Shown piece after piece: positions 35,514-44,354 of a stretch of DNA of 64,000 nucleotides. The stretch covers positions 1-64,000 of the forward strand of contig CAXTVS010000005.1 of assembly GCA_964247735.1 (NCBI GenBank), written 5' to 3'. The DNA comes from Lichenicola sp964247735 (GTDB lineage Bacteria; Pseudomonadota; Alphaproteobacteria; Acetobacterales; Acetobacteraceae). The notes below the pieces were generated by a model, which worked only from the letters and a program-made list of their open reading frames with translations, was not told where the DNA came from and made no database searches. The translations under genes were made by a program, and so were the position numbers. Numbering within the stretch: the stretch's first letter is position 1; each line of letters starts with the position of its first letter.

Positions 35514-35723
35514 TCAGGCGCCGCGGACGACGTAGTGCCCGGGCACCCAGGCGTAGCGGTAGCCGTTCCAGCGCCAGTGGCCCGGGCGCCACACGTAGTA
35601 GCCGGGCGGCGGCGGGGGGATACGCTCGACCACGCGGGGTGGAGGGGGCGGGGGCGGCGGAGGTGCTTCCACGATGCAGCCGGCGAGCGGCAGGAGCAGA
35701 AGCACGAGGAACAAGGAACGCAT
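35514..35723 (-). CDS. Small proline-rich YXWGXW-type lipoprotein
   Basis: A 69-residue predicted lipoprotein. The signal peptide MRSLFLVLLLLPLAGC ends in the lipobox LAGC, so Cys16 would be the lipid-modified first residue. Nine consecutive prolines and a second five-proline run lead to the aromatic segment YYVWRPGHWRWNGYRYAWV and PGHYVV, matching the YXWGXW/GHW repeat family found in envelope lipoproteins. Function of the family is unknown; cell-wall or surface association is inferred. The ATG is at 35721-35723. The 290 bases between it and nadQ hold no gene that I could support. Confidence 0.82.
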   Translation of the reverse strand: MRSLFLVLLLLPLAGCIVEAPPPPPPPPPRVVERIPPPPPGYYVWRPGHWRWNGYRYAWVPGHYVVRGA

Positions 35724-36013
35724 AACGGGCATCCTCTGGGACGGGAAGGAACGCAAGCAGTGGATCATGCTTGCCTGCGGGTCCAGGGGCGCCGCGTATC
35801 TGCTCGCGGTGGCTTCAACGGCCGATACCGGCGGGTCGGTCGGCGCGGCGGAGCACCGGACTGGGCTGCGCGCAGAGCAGCTGTTCCCGATCCCGGACAG
35901 CCCGTTGGGTTCGCGGATGCAGGGCGGCGGCCGGAAGCGTCGCGGCGGATGGCGATCCGGAACCGCGTCGGTATCGTCGGTCCCGATGCGAAGCGGTATC
36001 CGGTCCGGCCAGG

Positions 36014-36934
36014 TCACGCCGAGGGCATGCGGGGCAGCTTGGAGCCGGCGACGGCGCGGGCCTCGACGATCTCGCGGCGGAAGCGGAACAGCTTGGCCGG
36101 CCGGCCGGGGCCGGCGGCGCTGATGGCGCCGGTATCCTCGATCAGCGCCTGCTGCTCGATCAGGCGGCGGAAGTTGGGCTTGTGCAGGCGGACGCCGGAG
36201 ACCGCCTCCACCGTCTGCTGCAGCTGCAGCAGGGTGAAGGACTCGGGCATGAGCTCGAAGAACACCGGGCGGTACTTCAGCGTGGTGCGCAGGCGGGCGA
36301 TGCCGGTGGCGAGGATGCGTCGATGGTCGCGTGGCATGGCGCGGCCGCTGCCGGCGTAGCGGCCGGGATCGGCCTGGGGCGCCGCCTCCGCCACCAGGCC
36401 GGCCTCGTAGAGAAGCTCGTAGCGCTGCAGCACCAGCTCGTCGTTCCAGGTCCCTGCCCCGTTCTCGGCGGCCAGGCCGAAGTTGATGCCCAGGCGCTGC
36501 CGGCGCAGCGTGGCCGCCGGCTCCGGCACGGCGGCACACCAGGCGGAAAGGCGCCCGGCCAGGCAGGCGGTGGCGCGGCGCCCGGCGTCGTGCCGCTGGT
36601 CCTCCCAGGGAAAGTAGCGGTACCAGCTGGACCAGCCGGTCTCCTCCGGGATCAGCCGGGTCAGGGCCAGGTAGGAGATGGAGATGGCGCGGGTGGCGTC
36701 GCCGGCGCGGTCGCGGTCGGCAAAGGTGTAGAGCTGCTCCACATGGCCCAGCGGGTGGCCGGTGGTGCGCTCGACCCAGGCGCGCATGCCGGCCTGCAGC
36801 GAGCGGTGGCCGTGCACGAACGGGCCCGCCGGCAGGGTGCCGGCGTCGTCCAGGGTGAGCACGTGCGGCACCCCGTCGCGTACCGCCACCAGCACCGCGA
36901 TCAGGTCCGCCTGGACCGCGGCCTCTCCGCTCAC
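36014..36934 (-). CDS. nadQ: NadQ-type NAD biosynthesis transcriptional regulator (Nudix-like plus winged helix)
   Basis: A 306-residue regulator of the alphaproteobacterial NadQ group (COG4111-type), which represses nadABC in response to NAD status. The N-terminal half is Nudix-fold-like without a complete catalytic Nudix box (AVLVAVRDGVPHVLTLDDAG, EQLYTFADRDR, ISISYLALTRL). The C-terminal half is a winged-helix DNA-binding domain (MPESFTLLQLQQTVEAVSGV, HKPNFRRLIEQQALIED, GRPAKLFRFRREI). It starts with GTG at 36932-36934, overlapping the kinase stop by four bases, so it is the last gene of the bphP operon. nadA begins 0.6 kb downstream on the same strand. Identification rests on this domain plan and on the nad neighbours. 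Confidence 0.85.
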   Translation of the reverse strand: MSGEAAVQADLIAVLVAVRDGVPHVLTLDDAGTLPAGPFVHGHRSLQAGMRAWVERTTGHPLGHVEQLYTFADRDRAGDATRAISISYLALTRLIPEETGWSSWYRYFPWEDQRHDAGRRATACLAGRLSAWCAAVPEPAATLRRQRLGINFGLAAENGAGTWNDELVLQRYELLYEAGLVAEAAPQADPGRYAGSGRAMPRDHRRILATGIARLRTTLKYRPVFFELMPESFTLLQLQQTVEAVSGVRLHKPNFRRLIEQQALIEDTGAISAAGPGRPAKLFRFRREIVEARAVAGSKLPRMPSA

Positions 36935-38214
36935 GCGACGCCGAATGCGGGGTGGTCGGCGCGGTGGGTGTCGGCGGCCGGCACCGACAGGCGCACGCGC
37001 ACGCCCTCGCCGGGCCGGCTGTCGATCGCGGCGTGGCCGCCGGACTGCACCGCGAAGCCATAGACCTGGGCCAAGCCCAGCCCGGTGCCCCCGCCGCCGG
37101 GGCCGGTCTGGCCAGCGCCGTGGCTGCCGGTCTTGGTGGTGAAGAACGGCTCGAAGGCGTGTTCCAGGGTTTCGGCGTCCATGCCGGGACCGTTGTCGGT
37201 GGCGGACAGCTCCACCGTGCCGTCGCCCAGGCTCCGGGTGGACAGGGTGAAGCGGGCGCCGAGGCGGCCGGCCATGGCGTCGCGGGCGTTGGAGGCGAGG
37301 TTGAGCAGCACGCGCTCCAGCTGCTCGCGGTCGACCAGCACCGGGGGGAGGTGCGGGTCGGTGTCGAGGCGCAGCGCGATCGCCTCGCCCAGGGTCAGGC
37401 GGAGCAGCGGCTCCAGCTCGGCGATCACCGCGTGCAGGCGCAGCAGGCGCGGCGCCACCGGGCGGCGGCGGGCGAAGGCGAGCAGGCCCTCGACCATGCG
37501 CTCGCCCAGCCGGGCGGCTTCCATCGCCGTGCCCAGGGGTGCGGCCAGGCGCGGGTCCGGCCGCTCGCCGAGGCGGCGGCCCAGCACCTCCAAACTGCCG
37601 AACAAGGCGGTCAGGATGTTGTTGAAATCGTGCGCGACGCTGCCGGTCATGCGGCCCAGCGCCTGCAGCCGCTCCGCCTGCACCAGGGCGGCCTCGGCCT
37701 GCTCGCGGGCGGCGATCTGGTCCAGCAGCTGGCGGTTGGCCTCGGCGTACTGCGCGGTGCGCTCGGCGACGGTGGCTTCCAGGGACGCGTTCAGCTCAGC
37801 CAGGCGGCGCACGCCCTCGGCGTTGTTGATCGCGTAGCGGATGGTGCGCTCCAGCAGGGCGCGGTCGAAGTCGCCCTTGACCAGGAAGTCGTTGGCGCCG
37901 GCTTCCGCCGCCTCCCGTTCGATCCCGTTGGAGGCGGTCAGCATCACGATCGGCCGGGTGACGCCGGCGGCGCGGGCGGCGCGCACCAGGTCGAGCCCGC
38001 TGTCGCCGCGCAGCCGGTAGTCGATCAGGTAGCAGTCGTGGCCGTCCGCCAGCATGTCGGCGCGGCCGGCGGCGGCGTCGCTGGTGTGGGTGACGGCGTA
38101 GCGGACCGTGGTGTCACGTTTTGGTGTCAGCATCGCCCGGAGGGTGAGGAAGGCGGCGTCGCTGTCGTCGATCATCAGCAGGCGGACCGGCGCCGGCGCG
38201 GCGGCCCCGCTCAC
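36931..38214 (-). CDS. Hybrid sensor histidine kinase with N-terminal receiver domain
   Basis: A 427-residue cytoplasmic signalling protein. The receiver domain spans residues 10-130 with phospho-acceptor D65 (CYLIDYRL) and a conserved Lys near 113 (FLVKGD). A coiled-coil linker follows (LNASLEATVAERTAQYAEAN). The HisKA domain has H195 in GSVAHDFNNIL. The ATPase domain has LNLASNARDAM (N box), DNGPGMD (G1), FEPFFTTK (F box) and GTGLGLAQVY (G2). There are no membrane spans. It starts with GTG overlapping the response-regulator stop (GTGA), and its own stop overlaps nadQ. It may take phosphate from the phytochrome relay and pass it on; the target is unknown. Confidence 0.9.
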   Translation of the reverse strand: MSGAAAPAPVRLLMIDDSDAAFLTLRAMLTPKRDTTVRYAVTHTSDAAAGRADMLADGHDCYLIDYRLRGDSGLDLVRAARAAGVTRPIVMLTASNGIEREAAEAGANDFLVKGDFDRALLERTIRYAINNAEGVRRLAELNASLEATVAERTAQYAEANRQLLDQIAAREQAEAALVQAERLQALGRMTGSVAHDFNNILTALFGSLEVLGRRLGERPDPRLAAPLGTAMEAARLGERMVEGLLAFARRRPVAPRLLRLHAVIAELEPLLRLTLGEAIALRLDTDPHLPPVLVDREQLERVLLNLASNARDAMAGRLGARFTLSTRSLGDGTVELSATDNGPGMDAETLEHAFEPFFTTKTGSHGAGQTGPGGGGTGLGLAQVYGFAVQSGGHAAIDSRPGEGVRVRLSVPAADTHRADHPAFGVA

Positions 38215-38681
38215 GGCAGCCAGCCGCCGACGTCGGCCGGCAGGCGGCGCGGCAGCCGGGCCGCCTTGAGCCAGAACGAGACCAGGCCGCGCAGGTGGGA
38301 CACCAGCTCGTCGAAGTCGCCGACCTTGACCAGGTAGGCGTTGGCGCCGGACGCATACGCGTTGTCGATGTGGTGCGGCTGGTCGGAGGAGGAGAACACG
38401 ATCGCCGGCACCGTGCGCAGCGCCGGGCTCCCGCGGATCGCCTGCAGCGCCTCCAGGCCGCCTAGCCGCGGCATGTGCAGGTCGACCAGCACCAGGTCCG
38501 GCCAGGGCGAGGCCTGCTCGTCGTCGTGGAGGCCGCGCCGGTGGAGGTAGTCGAGCAGCTCCTGCCCGTCGCCGACGAAGCGCAGGTCGGCCTCGAAGCC
38601 CGCGGTGCGGAACACCCGTCGCAGCACGAAGCGGTGCGCCTCGTCGTCCTCGGCCACCAGGATGGTCGGGTTGCCGCTCAC
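38211..38681 (-). CDS. Single-domain response regulator (phytochrome-associated, Rcp1-like)
   Basis: A 156-residue CheY-like protein without an output domain. Acidic pocket EDD at 11-13, phospho-acceptor D67 in LVLVDLHMPRLGG, Ser/Thr switch in VFSSSDQ, and Lys119 in YLVKVGD are all present. The long beta4-alpha4 insert (DQPHHIDNAYASGANAY) is typical of response regulators paired with bacteriophytochromes. The GTG start (38679-38681) overlaps the bphP stop by four bases, and its own stop overlaps the next kinase's start. It most likely accepts phosphate from BphP H581 and relays it to the downstream hybrid kinase or its receiver. It has no DNA-binding part. Confidence 0.92.
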   Translation of the reverse strand: MSGNPTILVAEDDEAHRFVLRRVFRTAGFEADLRFVGDGQELLDYLHRRGLHDDEQASPWPDLVLVDLHMPRLGGLEALQAIRGSPALRTVPAIVFSSSDQPHHIDNAYASGANAYLVKVGDFDELVSHLRGLVSFWLKAARLPRRLPADVGGWLP

Positions 38682-41191
38682 GGCGACGCCTGCTCCCCGG
38701 CCGGCGCCTCGGGGGTGAGGTCGCGCAGCACGAAGGAGAAGCGGGACCCGGGCTGGAGCGGTACCGCCTCGATGGTGCCGCCGTGGGCGGACACGATGCG
38801 CTGGCAGATCGACAGGCCGAGCCCCAGGCCTTCGTCGGCGGCGGCGTCGTCGCGGCGGAAGCGGCGGAACGGCTCGAACAGGGCGTGGCGGTCGGAGGGA
38901 TCGAAGCCGACGCCGTTGTCCTCCACCGCGACCCGCACCGTGGACCCGGTGCGCTCGGCGCGCGCGGTCAGCACCAGCGGCCGGAACTGGTGCCGGTACT
39001 TCAGCGCGTTGGAGAACAGGTTCTGGAACACCCGGCGCAGCTGCAGCGGGTCGCAGGTCACGGCGATGCCGTCCAGGCCGTGCAGGTCCAGCATGGCGTC
39101 GGGTGCCGCGCGCAGCGGCTCGCCCAGGTCGGCCAGCGCCTCGTCCGCCAGGCTGCGGAGCGGCACCGGCTCGGCGCGCTCCGAATCCCGCCCCGCCACC
39201 GCGAACCGGGCGAGGTCGTCGATCATGGCGCGCATCCGCCCGGCGGAGCTGACCACCAGCCCGGACATGGTGTGCAGGTCGAGCTCGTCCGCCTGCCGCG
39301 CCAGCGCCTCGTGCGCCGGGTCGCGCGCTGCCGCGCCGTGGGCCGTCCCGGAGGCCGCGTCCGGTGCCGGCGGGCCGAACAGCTCGGCCAGCCCGTCGCG
39401 GATCAGGCCGCACAGCACCTGGATCTGCCAGAGCGGCTCCTTCAGGTCGTGGGTGGCGGCGTCGGCGAAGAAGCGGATGGTCTCGTTGCGCCGGCGCAGC
39501 TCGGCGTTGGCCTCGGCGGTGCGCAGGCTGCGACGGGCGAAGGCGGCGACCACGGCGTCGCGGAACAGGCGGGCGGCGGCGACGCTGCCGTCGGCCCAGG
39601 CGGCGGAGCGGCCGGACACCTGCTCGCGCCAGGCGGCGAAGGAGGCGCGCGGGGTGAGGGCTGCGGCCGGGTCCGGGGTGTCCGGCTTGTGGCCGGCCCA
39701 GACCACCTCGCGCCGCAGCTCGCCGCGGAACCACAGCACCCAGCCGCCCTGCCCGGCTGAGCCCGCGTCGGCGGCGGGAGCGTCGGCCGGCCGCTCGGCC
39801 AGGGGCATGGCCAGCAGGCCGCAGACGGCGTGCTCCGGACCGGCCGCGTCCAGCTCGCCGGCAAGTGCCGGCGGCAGCAGGGTGGCGAGCCGGTCGGTGA
39901 CCAGGATCCGGCCGGGGCCGGTCCGGTCGAGCCAGTCGCCGAGGCGGCGCAGGAAGGGTGCCGACGGCAGCAGGCCGAGGCGCAGCGGCTCCTCCCCGCC
40001 CAGCACGGCGACGCCGGCGGCCTCGCAGGCGCCGAGAAGCGCCTCCACCGCGCCGGGCCGGTCGGGCACGCGCAGGACCGGCGTGGCGGAGGAGAGCCGG
40101 TCGGGATCGGTCGCCTCGGGGTCGGCCAGGAACGGCATCAGCACGCGGCCCATCGCCTCGGCCCGGTGCAGCTCGTCGTGCTCGGCGAGCTCGGCAAGGC
40201 GCCAGGACAGGGCGTGGGAGATGGTTTCCGCCGCCTGCCGGCGCTCGTGGTCGACCCGCAGGGGACCCTGCTGGTGGTGGCAGGCGAGCAGGCCCCAGAG
40301 CCGCGCCGCGCCGCCATCCTCGGGCAGGGTGATCGCCACCGACATGGAAGCGTGCACGCCCATGTTGGCGAGGTACTGGAGGTGCACCGGCGCCACCCCG
40401 CGCAGCACCGCGCGGGACAGGTCGATCGGGCCGGTGCCGGCGTCGCCGCGCAGCGGCAGCTGGGGGGCGGCCGCGTCGGGGATCAGGCGCAGCCGGTTGC
40501 TGGCGTAGAGCGCGCGGGCCGGGGCCGGGATGTCGGACGCGGGGAACACCAGGCCGAGATAGGAGTCGACGGTGGTGTCGCGCAGCGCCTCGGCGACCAC
40601 CGCGCCGCTCCAGTCCGGCATGAAGCGGTAGGCCATCACCCGGTCGAAGCCGGTGAGCGCCTGCAGGTGCCGTGCCGCGACCGTGCAGGCGGAGGCGGGG
40701 TCGGGCTGCGTGCGCAGGGCGGCGATGGCGGCGTTGAGCGCGCCCAGCACGGCGCGGGCGGCGGCGGGATCGGCCGGGGGTTCCGGCTCCAGTTCCAGCA
40801 GCGCCACCGGGCCGCCGCGGCGGAGCAGGCCGGTCCAGTGCCGGCCGTCCTGGCTGCGGAGCCGTTCCAGCACCTGGTCGTCAGCGGCGGCGTTGCGCAG
40901 GGGTGCGGCCAGGGCGGCGGCGACGGCGGCGGCCGAGTCCGGCAGGAGCACCCGGTCCAGCCGGCGCGGGTCGGGCAGCGGCAGGGCGCCGCCGGCGGCG
41001 AGGACCTGGTGGCCCGGGTCCGGCGACAGCGCCAGCAGGATGCCGTGCGGCTGGACCGTGCCGGGGACGTGCACCGGATCGCGGTCGCAGGCCGTCCCGC
41101 CGCCGATCCCTTCCCCGGGAGCCTGCAGTTCGATCGGCCGGCTGCCCGATTCCGGAGCCGTGCGGGACGTCGAGACCACGGTGTCGCTCAA
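38678..41191 (-). CDS. bphP: Bacteriophytochrome (biliverdin-binding light-sensing histidine kinase)
   Basis: Red/far-red photoreceptor kinase of 837 residues with the PAS-GAF-PHY-kinase plan. The biliverdin-attachment cysteine is C35 in TACDRDPVHVPG, followed by QPHG. The GAF domain has FPASDIPAPARALY and VHLQYLANMGVHASMSVAI with the chromophore-pocket His. The PHY tongue motif PRASFAAW is present at about residue 525. The kinase has H581 (ATHDLKEPLWQ), LFSNALKY, DNGVGFD, LFEPFRRF and GLGLGLSI. The start is TTG at 41189-41191; no ATG precedes the PAS domain. It is the first gene of a four-gene, GTGA-coupled operon ending in nadQ. No heme oxygenase gene to make biliverdin is in the window. 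Confidence 0.93.
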   Translation of the reverse strand: MSDTVVSTSRTAPESGSRPIELQAPGEGIGGGTACDRDPVHVPGTVQPHGILLALSPDPGHQVLAAGGALPLPDPRRLDRVLLPDSAAAVAAALAAPLRNAAADDQVLERLRSQDGRHWTGLLRRGGPVALLELEPEPPADPAAARAVLGALNAAIAALRTQPDPASACTVAARHLQALTGFDRVMAYRFMPDWSGAVVAEALRDTTVDSYLGLVFPASDIPAPARALYASNRLRLIPDAAAPQLPLRGDAGTGPIDLSRAVLRGVAPVHLQYLANMGVHASMSVAITLPEDGGAARLWGLLACHHQQGPLRVDHERRQAAETISHALSWRLAELAEHDELHRAEAMGRVLMPFLADPEATDPDRLSSATPVLRVPDRPGAVEALLGACEAAGVAVLGGEEPLRLGLLPSAPFLRRLGDWLDRTGPGRILVTDRLATLLPPALAGELDAAGPEHAVCGLLAMPLAERPADAPAADAGSAGQGGWVLWFRGELRREVVWAGHKPDTPDPAAALTPRASFAAWREQVSGRSAAWADGSVAAARLFRDAVVAAFARRSLRTAEANAELRRRNETIRFFADAATHDLKEPLWQIQVLCGLIRDGLAELFGPPAPDAASGTAHGAAARDPAHEALARQADELDLHTMSGLVVSSAGRMRAMIDDLARFAVAGRDSERAEPVPLRSLADEALADLGEPLRAAPDAMLDLHGLDGIAVTCDPLQLRRVFQNLFSNALKYRHQFRPLVLTARAERTGSTVRVAVEDNGVGFDPSDRHALFEPFRRFRRDDAAADEGLGLGLSICQRIVSAHGGTIEAVPLQPGSRFSFVLRDLTPEAPAGEQASP

Positions 41192-41339
41192 GGGCAGGCT
41201 TTCCCGGCTGCGTTGTCTTCGAGCATGATGGCGTCGCAGCCTCGGCTGGGCATGCAGGCCGGCTGGAGGCCGATCCTAGCCGCTCGGGTCCGGGCCGAAC
41301 AGTGTCGACGCGGCCCGGCCCAGGCCGGTGGGGAGTAAC

Positions 41340-42032
41340 ATGTCGGTTGAGCACCACGACGACCCGATCGTTTCGCTGCTCGAGGGGGCGAGGGATTTCG
41401 GCCTCCGCGTGTTCCCGGACAAGGCGGAACTGTTCACCGGCCTCGCCACCGAGGGGCAGTCGCCGCACACCCTGTTCATCACCTGCGCCGACAGCCGGGT
41501 CAGCCCCGGCATGATCACGCAGCAGCGGCCGGGCTCGATGTTCGTGCTGCGCAACATCGGCAACATCGTGCCGGCCTACGGCGAGATGCTGGGCGGCGTG
41601 TCGGCGGCGATCGAGTACGCGGTGGTGGCGCTGGAGGTGAGGCAGATCGTGGTCTGCGGCCATTCCGACTGCGGCGCGATGAAGGCGCTGCTCGATCCCG
41701 AAGCGCACCGGCTGGAGGCGATGCCCACGGTGTCGGGCTGGCTGCGCAACGCCGAGGCGGCGCGGGCGGTGACGGCGGCGCTGCATCCGGACGCGCACGG
41801 CGCGGAGGCGGTGTCGGCGCTGGCGCAGCAGAACGTGCTGCTGCAGCTCGACCACCTGCGCACCCATCCGTCGGTGGCGGCGCGGGTGGCGGAAGGGCGG
41901 CTGCTGCTGCAGGGCTGGCTCTACGACATCGCCACCGGCGCGATCCAGGTGTTCGACGGCCGGTCGCGGGAGCCGCGTACGCTGGACGAGGCGCTGGCCG
42001 CCCTGCGGGCACGGGCGGACGCCGCGGCATGA
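41340..42032 (+). CDS. Beta-class carbonic anhydrase
   Basis: Interconverts CO2 and bicarbonate, probably in the cytoplasm, supplying bicarbonate for carboxylases such as the AccA-containing enzyme. The 230-residue chain has the zinc site C49, D51 and R53 (TCADSRVSP) and H108 and C111 (CGHSDCGAMK), plus the dimer-interface signature RNIGNIVPAYGEM. The ATG at 41340 follows a GGGGAG ribosome site; an upstream in-frame GTG at 41328 overlaps that site and is unlikely. The next gene starts inside its stop codon (ATGA at 42029-42032), so the two are translationally coupled. It diverges from bphP. Confidence 0.93.
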   Translation: MSVEHHDDPIVSLLEGARDFGLRVFPDKAELFTGLATEGQSPHTLFITCADSRVSPGMITQQRPGSMFVLRNIGNIVPAYGEMLGGVSAAIEYAVVALEVRQIVVCGHSDCGAMKALLDPEAHRLEAMPTVSGWLRNAEAARAVTAALHPDAHGAEAVSALAQQNVLLQLDHLRTHPSVAARVAEGRLLLQGWLYDIATGAIQVFDGRSREPRTLDEALAALRARADAAA

Positions 42033-42919
42033 AGGGCGCCCGGCCGCGCCTGCGGGCGCTGCTGTTCGGGCTGCTGGCGGCGGCGGGTCCGGCGCCGGGG
42101 GCGGCGCGGGCGGAGGCGGGGATCAAGATCGCCACCTGGAACATGGAATGGCTGACGACGCGCAAGGCGGGCGACCCGGCACTGCCGGACGACGCCAAGC
42201 CGAAGCAGGATGCGGACATCGCCGCCCTGGCCGGCTACGCGTCGCAGCTCGACGCCTCGGCGGTGGCGCTCGAGGAGGTGGACGACCCGGCGCTGGTGGC
42301 GCGGATCTTCCCGCCCGACCGCTACCGCATCCTGATCACCGGCGACCGCGAGGTGGTGCAGCGGGTGGCGCTGGTGGTGCGGCAGGACATCCCGGTGGTG
42401 CAGCATCCGGACTTCGCAGCGCTCGACGTCAGCCTGCCCGGGCACCGGCACCTGCGCACCGGGCTGGACGCGACCCTGACCCTGCACGGGGTGGCGGTGC
42501 GGGTGCTGGCGGTGCACCTGAAAAGCGGGTGCTGGGAGGGGCCGCTGGCGGACAGCCCGAAGGGGGCGTGCAAGGCGCTGACGGCGCAGCTGCCGGTGCT
42601 GGAGTCCTGGATCGCGGCGCGCAGGGCGGAAGGGGTGCCGTTCCTCCTGCTGGGCGACTTCAACCGCCGGCTCAAGGCGGATGACGTGTTCCTGGCCGGG
42701 CTGGAGGGCACCGCGCCCCTGGCGCTGGCGACCGCAGGCCATGCCAGCCCGTGCTGGGGCGGCGAGGACTTCATCGACCACATCCTGGCCGGCGGACCGG
42801 CGGCGCAGTGGATGATGCCGCAGACGCTTCGGGTGCTGGTGTATCGCGAGACGACGCCGGAGATGAAGGAGCGGCTGTCGGACCACTGCCCGGTGTCGGT
42901 GCGGTTCGCGCTGCCCTGA
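42029..42919 (+). CDS. Exported endonuclease/exonuclease/phosphatase family protein
   Basis: A 296-residue secreted or periplasmic phosphodiesterase-fold enzyme (DNase I-like superfamily). Signal peptide: about 28 residues ending ARAEAG. Superfamily motifs are IKIATWNMEWL (metal-binding Asn), VALEEVDDPAL (metal-binding Glu), FLLLGDFNRRL (catalytic Asp/Asn) and a closing LSDHCPVSVRF (catalytic Asp-His). Substrate could be nucleic acid, a phospholipid or a phosphoinositide; it cannot be told. It is coupled to the carbonic anhydrase by an ATGA overlap although the two act in different compartments. It converges on the DUF2076 gene with a symmetric hairpin in between. Confidence 0.85.
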   Translation: MKGARPRLRALLFGLLAAAGPAPGAARAEAGIKIATWNMEWLTTRKAGDPALPDDAKPKQDADIAALAGYASQLDASAVALEEVDDPALVARIFPPDRYRILITGDREVVQRVALVVRQDIPVVQHPDFAALDVSLPGHRHLRTGLDATLTLHGVAVRVLAVHLKSGCWEGPLADSPKGACKALTAQLPVLESWIAARRAEGVPFLLLGDFNRRLKADDVFLAGLEGTAPLALATAGHASPCWGGEDFIDHILAGGPAAQWMMPQTLRVLVYRETTPEMKERLSDHCPVSVRFALP

Positions 42920-42939
42920 GGAGGCGGCCCCGGGAAGGC

Positions 42940-42961
42940 CGGCCCGGCCGGGACCGGGCCG
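42940..42961. terminator. Symmetric hairpin between convergent genes
   Basis: Eight-base arms CGGCCCGG (42940-42947) and CCGGGCCG (42954-42961) around CCGGGA, placed between the stop of the phosphoesterase gene and the stop of the DUF2076 gene. There is no T-run, so it is at best a weak bidirectional terminator or rho-assisted site. Confidence 0.4.
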
Positions 42962-42968
42962 CGCCTGC

Positions 42969-43805
42969 TCAGAAGCTGTTGTCGCCGCCGCCCCAGTCGC
43001 CGCCGCCGCCGAAGTCGGCATCGCCGCCGCCACCGCCGCCGTTGAAGTCGGGGTCGATGTCGCCGCCGGCGCTGCCGAACGGGTCGGCCCCGGCGCCGCC
43101 GGCCGCGTCGCCGTAGTTGTTGTTGATGATGGTCTCGCCGCCGCCGGCGCCGCCGAAGCCGTCACCGCCGAAGCCGCCGCCGCCGTGGCCGCCGCCGAAC
43201 GCGTCCATCAGCAGGTTGCCGGCGACCATGCCGCCGGCGACGCCGGCCGCGGTGGTCAGCGCCGAGCCCAGGAAGCCGGAGCCCTGGCGCTGGAACATGC
43301 CGGGCTGGTAGCCGGGCGGATAGGACGGCGCCGGCGGCGGGCCGGCCTGGTAGCCCGGCTGCTGCGCGTAGCCCTGCTGCCCGTAGCCGCCGGGGGCCTG
43401 CTGCCCGCCGCCCCAGCGCGGCGGCGGGGCCGCCTGCTGCTGCTGCGCGCCGCCGCCGAACAGGCCGCCGAAGAAGCCGCCGCCGCTGCGCGGCGCCTGC
43501 TGCTGCTGCGTCTGCTGCGCCGTCTGCAGCTGCTGCTGCGTCTGCTGCAGCTCCCATTCCAGGCGCTTGATGCGGTTCTGCGTTTCCGCGAGTGCCGCCT
43601 CCTGCACCACCGCCATCTGGGTGACGCGGTAGGGCGCCTCGGGATGGCGGGCGAAGTTGTCGCGGATCAGGCGGTCGGCGTCGGGGTCCAGCGGCGGCAG
43701 CGCCGCCTGGGTCTGCGGCACGCTGCCGAAGGCGCCGCCGGGCTGCGGGTTGCCGCCGACCCGGGCGATGAATTTCTCGATGAGGTCGCGTTCTTCGTTG
43801 GTCAT
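42969..43805 (-). CDS. DUF2076 domain-containing protein
   Basis: A 278-residue protein of the DUF2076 family, a proteobacterial group of unknown function. The N-terminal signature is intact: MTNEERDLIEKFIARVG and the later YRVTQMAVVQEAALAETQNR helix. A coiled coil full of glutamine follows (WELQQTQQQLQTAQQTQQQQ). Next come a Gly/Pro/Gln-rich stretch, a hydrophobic glycine-zipper patch (FLGSALTTAAGVAGGMVAGN) and an acidic glycine-rich tail of about 90 residues. The glycine zipper suggests membrane contact. The low-complexity tail resembles other members. The ATG is at 43803-43805. Confidence 0.85.
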   Translation of the reverse strand: MTNEERDLIEKFIARVGGNPQPGGAFGSVPQTQAALPPLDPDADRLIRDNFARHPEAPYRVTQMAVVQEAALAETQNRIKRLEWELQQTQQQLQTAQQTQQQQAPRSGGGFFGGLFGGGAQQQQAAPPPRWGGGQQAPGGYGQQGYAQQPGYQAGPPPAPSYPPGYQPGMFQRQGSGFLGSALTTAAGVAGGMVAGNLLMDAFGGGHGGGGFGGDGFGGAGGGETIINNNYGDAAGGAGADPFGSAGGDIDPDFNGGGGGGDADFGGGGDWGGGDNSF

Positions 43806-43860
43806 GGGAGGATCATCCGATCGCTGGTTGTTCTGAAGGTCGGAGCGGCGGGGCGGTGCG

Positions 43861-44337
43861 TCAAGGCGAGGCTTCCGGACCGCCGAGGCGGAGACGCGGC
43901 CACTCGATCGCCGGGCAGCGGTCCATCGCCACCACCAGGCCGGCGTCGCGGGCGCGTGCGGCCGAGGCCGGTTCCACCAGGCCGAGCTGCATCCAGACGC
44001 TGCGGGCGCCGAGGCGGATCGCCTCGTCCACCACCGCCGGGACCTGGTCGAGGCTGCGGAAGATGTCGACCATGTCCAGGGGCGACGCGTCGGCGAGGGT
44101 GGCGACGACCGGCCGGCCGTGCAGGCGCTGGCCGGCGAGGCCGGGGTTGACCGGCACGACGTCGTAGCCGCAGGCGAGCAGCCAGCGCATCACGCCGAAC
44201 GAGGGGCGTTCCGGACGGGCGGAGGCACCGACCAGGGCGATGCGGCGGGTGCGGCGGAGCAGGGCCGCGATCGCCTCGTCATCCAGCCCGTCGCGATGCT
44301 GCACGATCCTGTCCCCGCGCCCTTGTCCCGGCGCCAT
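43861..44337 (-). CDS. CoA-binding domain protein (YccU-like)
   Basis: A 158-residue Rossmann-fold protein of the small CoA-binding family (YccU/YneT type). Features: IALVGASARPERPSFGVMRW at about 33-52, GYDVVPVNPGLAG, and MVDIFRSLDQVPAVVDEAI, then GARSVWMQLGLVEPASAARA and the late MDRCPAIEWPRL. Ligand binding (CoA or a nucleotide) is predicted by family; the cellular role is undefined. The start is ATG 44335-44337, in the short gap divergent from glyQ (85 bases). The frame is open upstream but overlaps glyQ's promoter and coding region. Confidence 0.85.
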   Translation of the reverse strand: MAPGQGRGDRIVQHRDGLDDEAIAALLRRTRRIALVGASARPERPSFGVMRWLLACGYDVVPVNPGLAGQRLHGRPVVATLADASPLDMVDIFRSLDQVPAVVDEAIRLGARSVWMQLGLVEPASAARARDAGLVVAMDRCPAIEWPRLRLGGPEASP

Positions 44338-44354
44338 CCTGCGGAGGCGGTTCC

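Noticed and set aside
43400..43560. CTG/CTGCTG-rich tract resembling a repeat array
   Set aside because: It is the glutamine-rich coiled coil of the DUF2076 gene, not an independent repeat or CRISPR.
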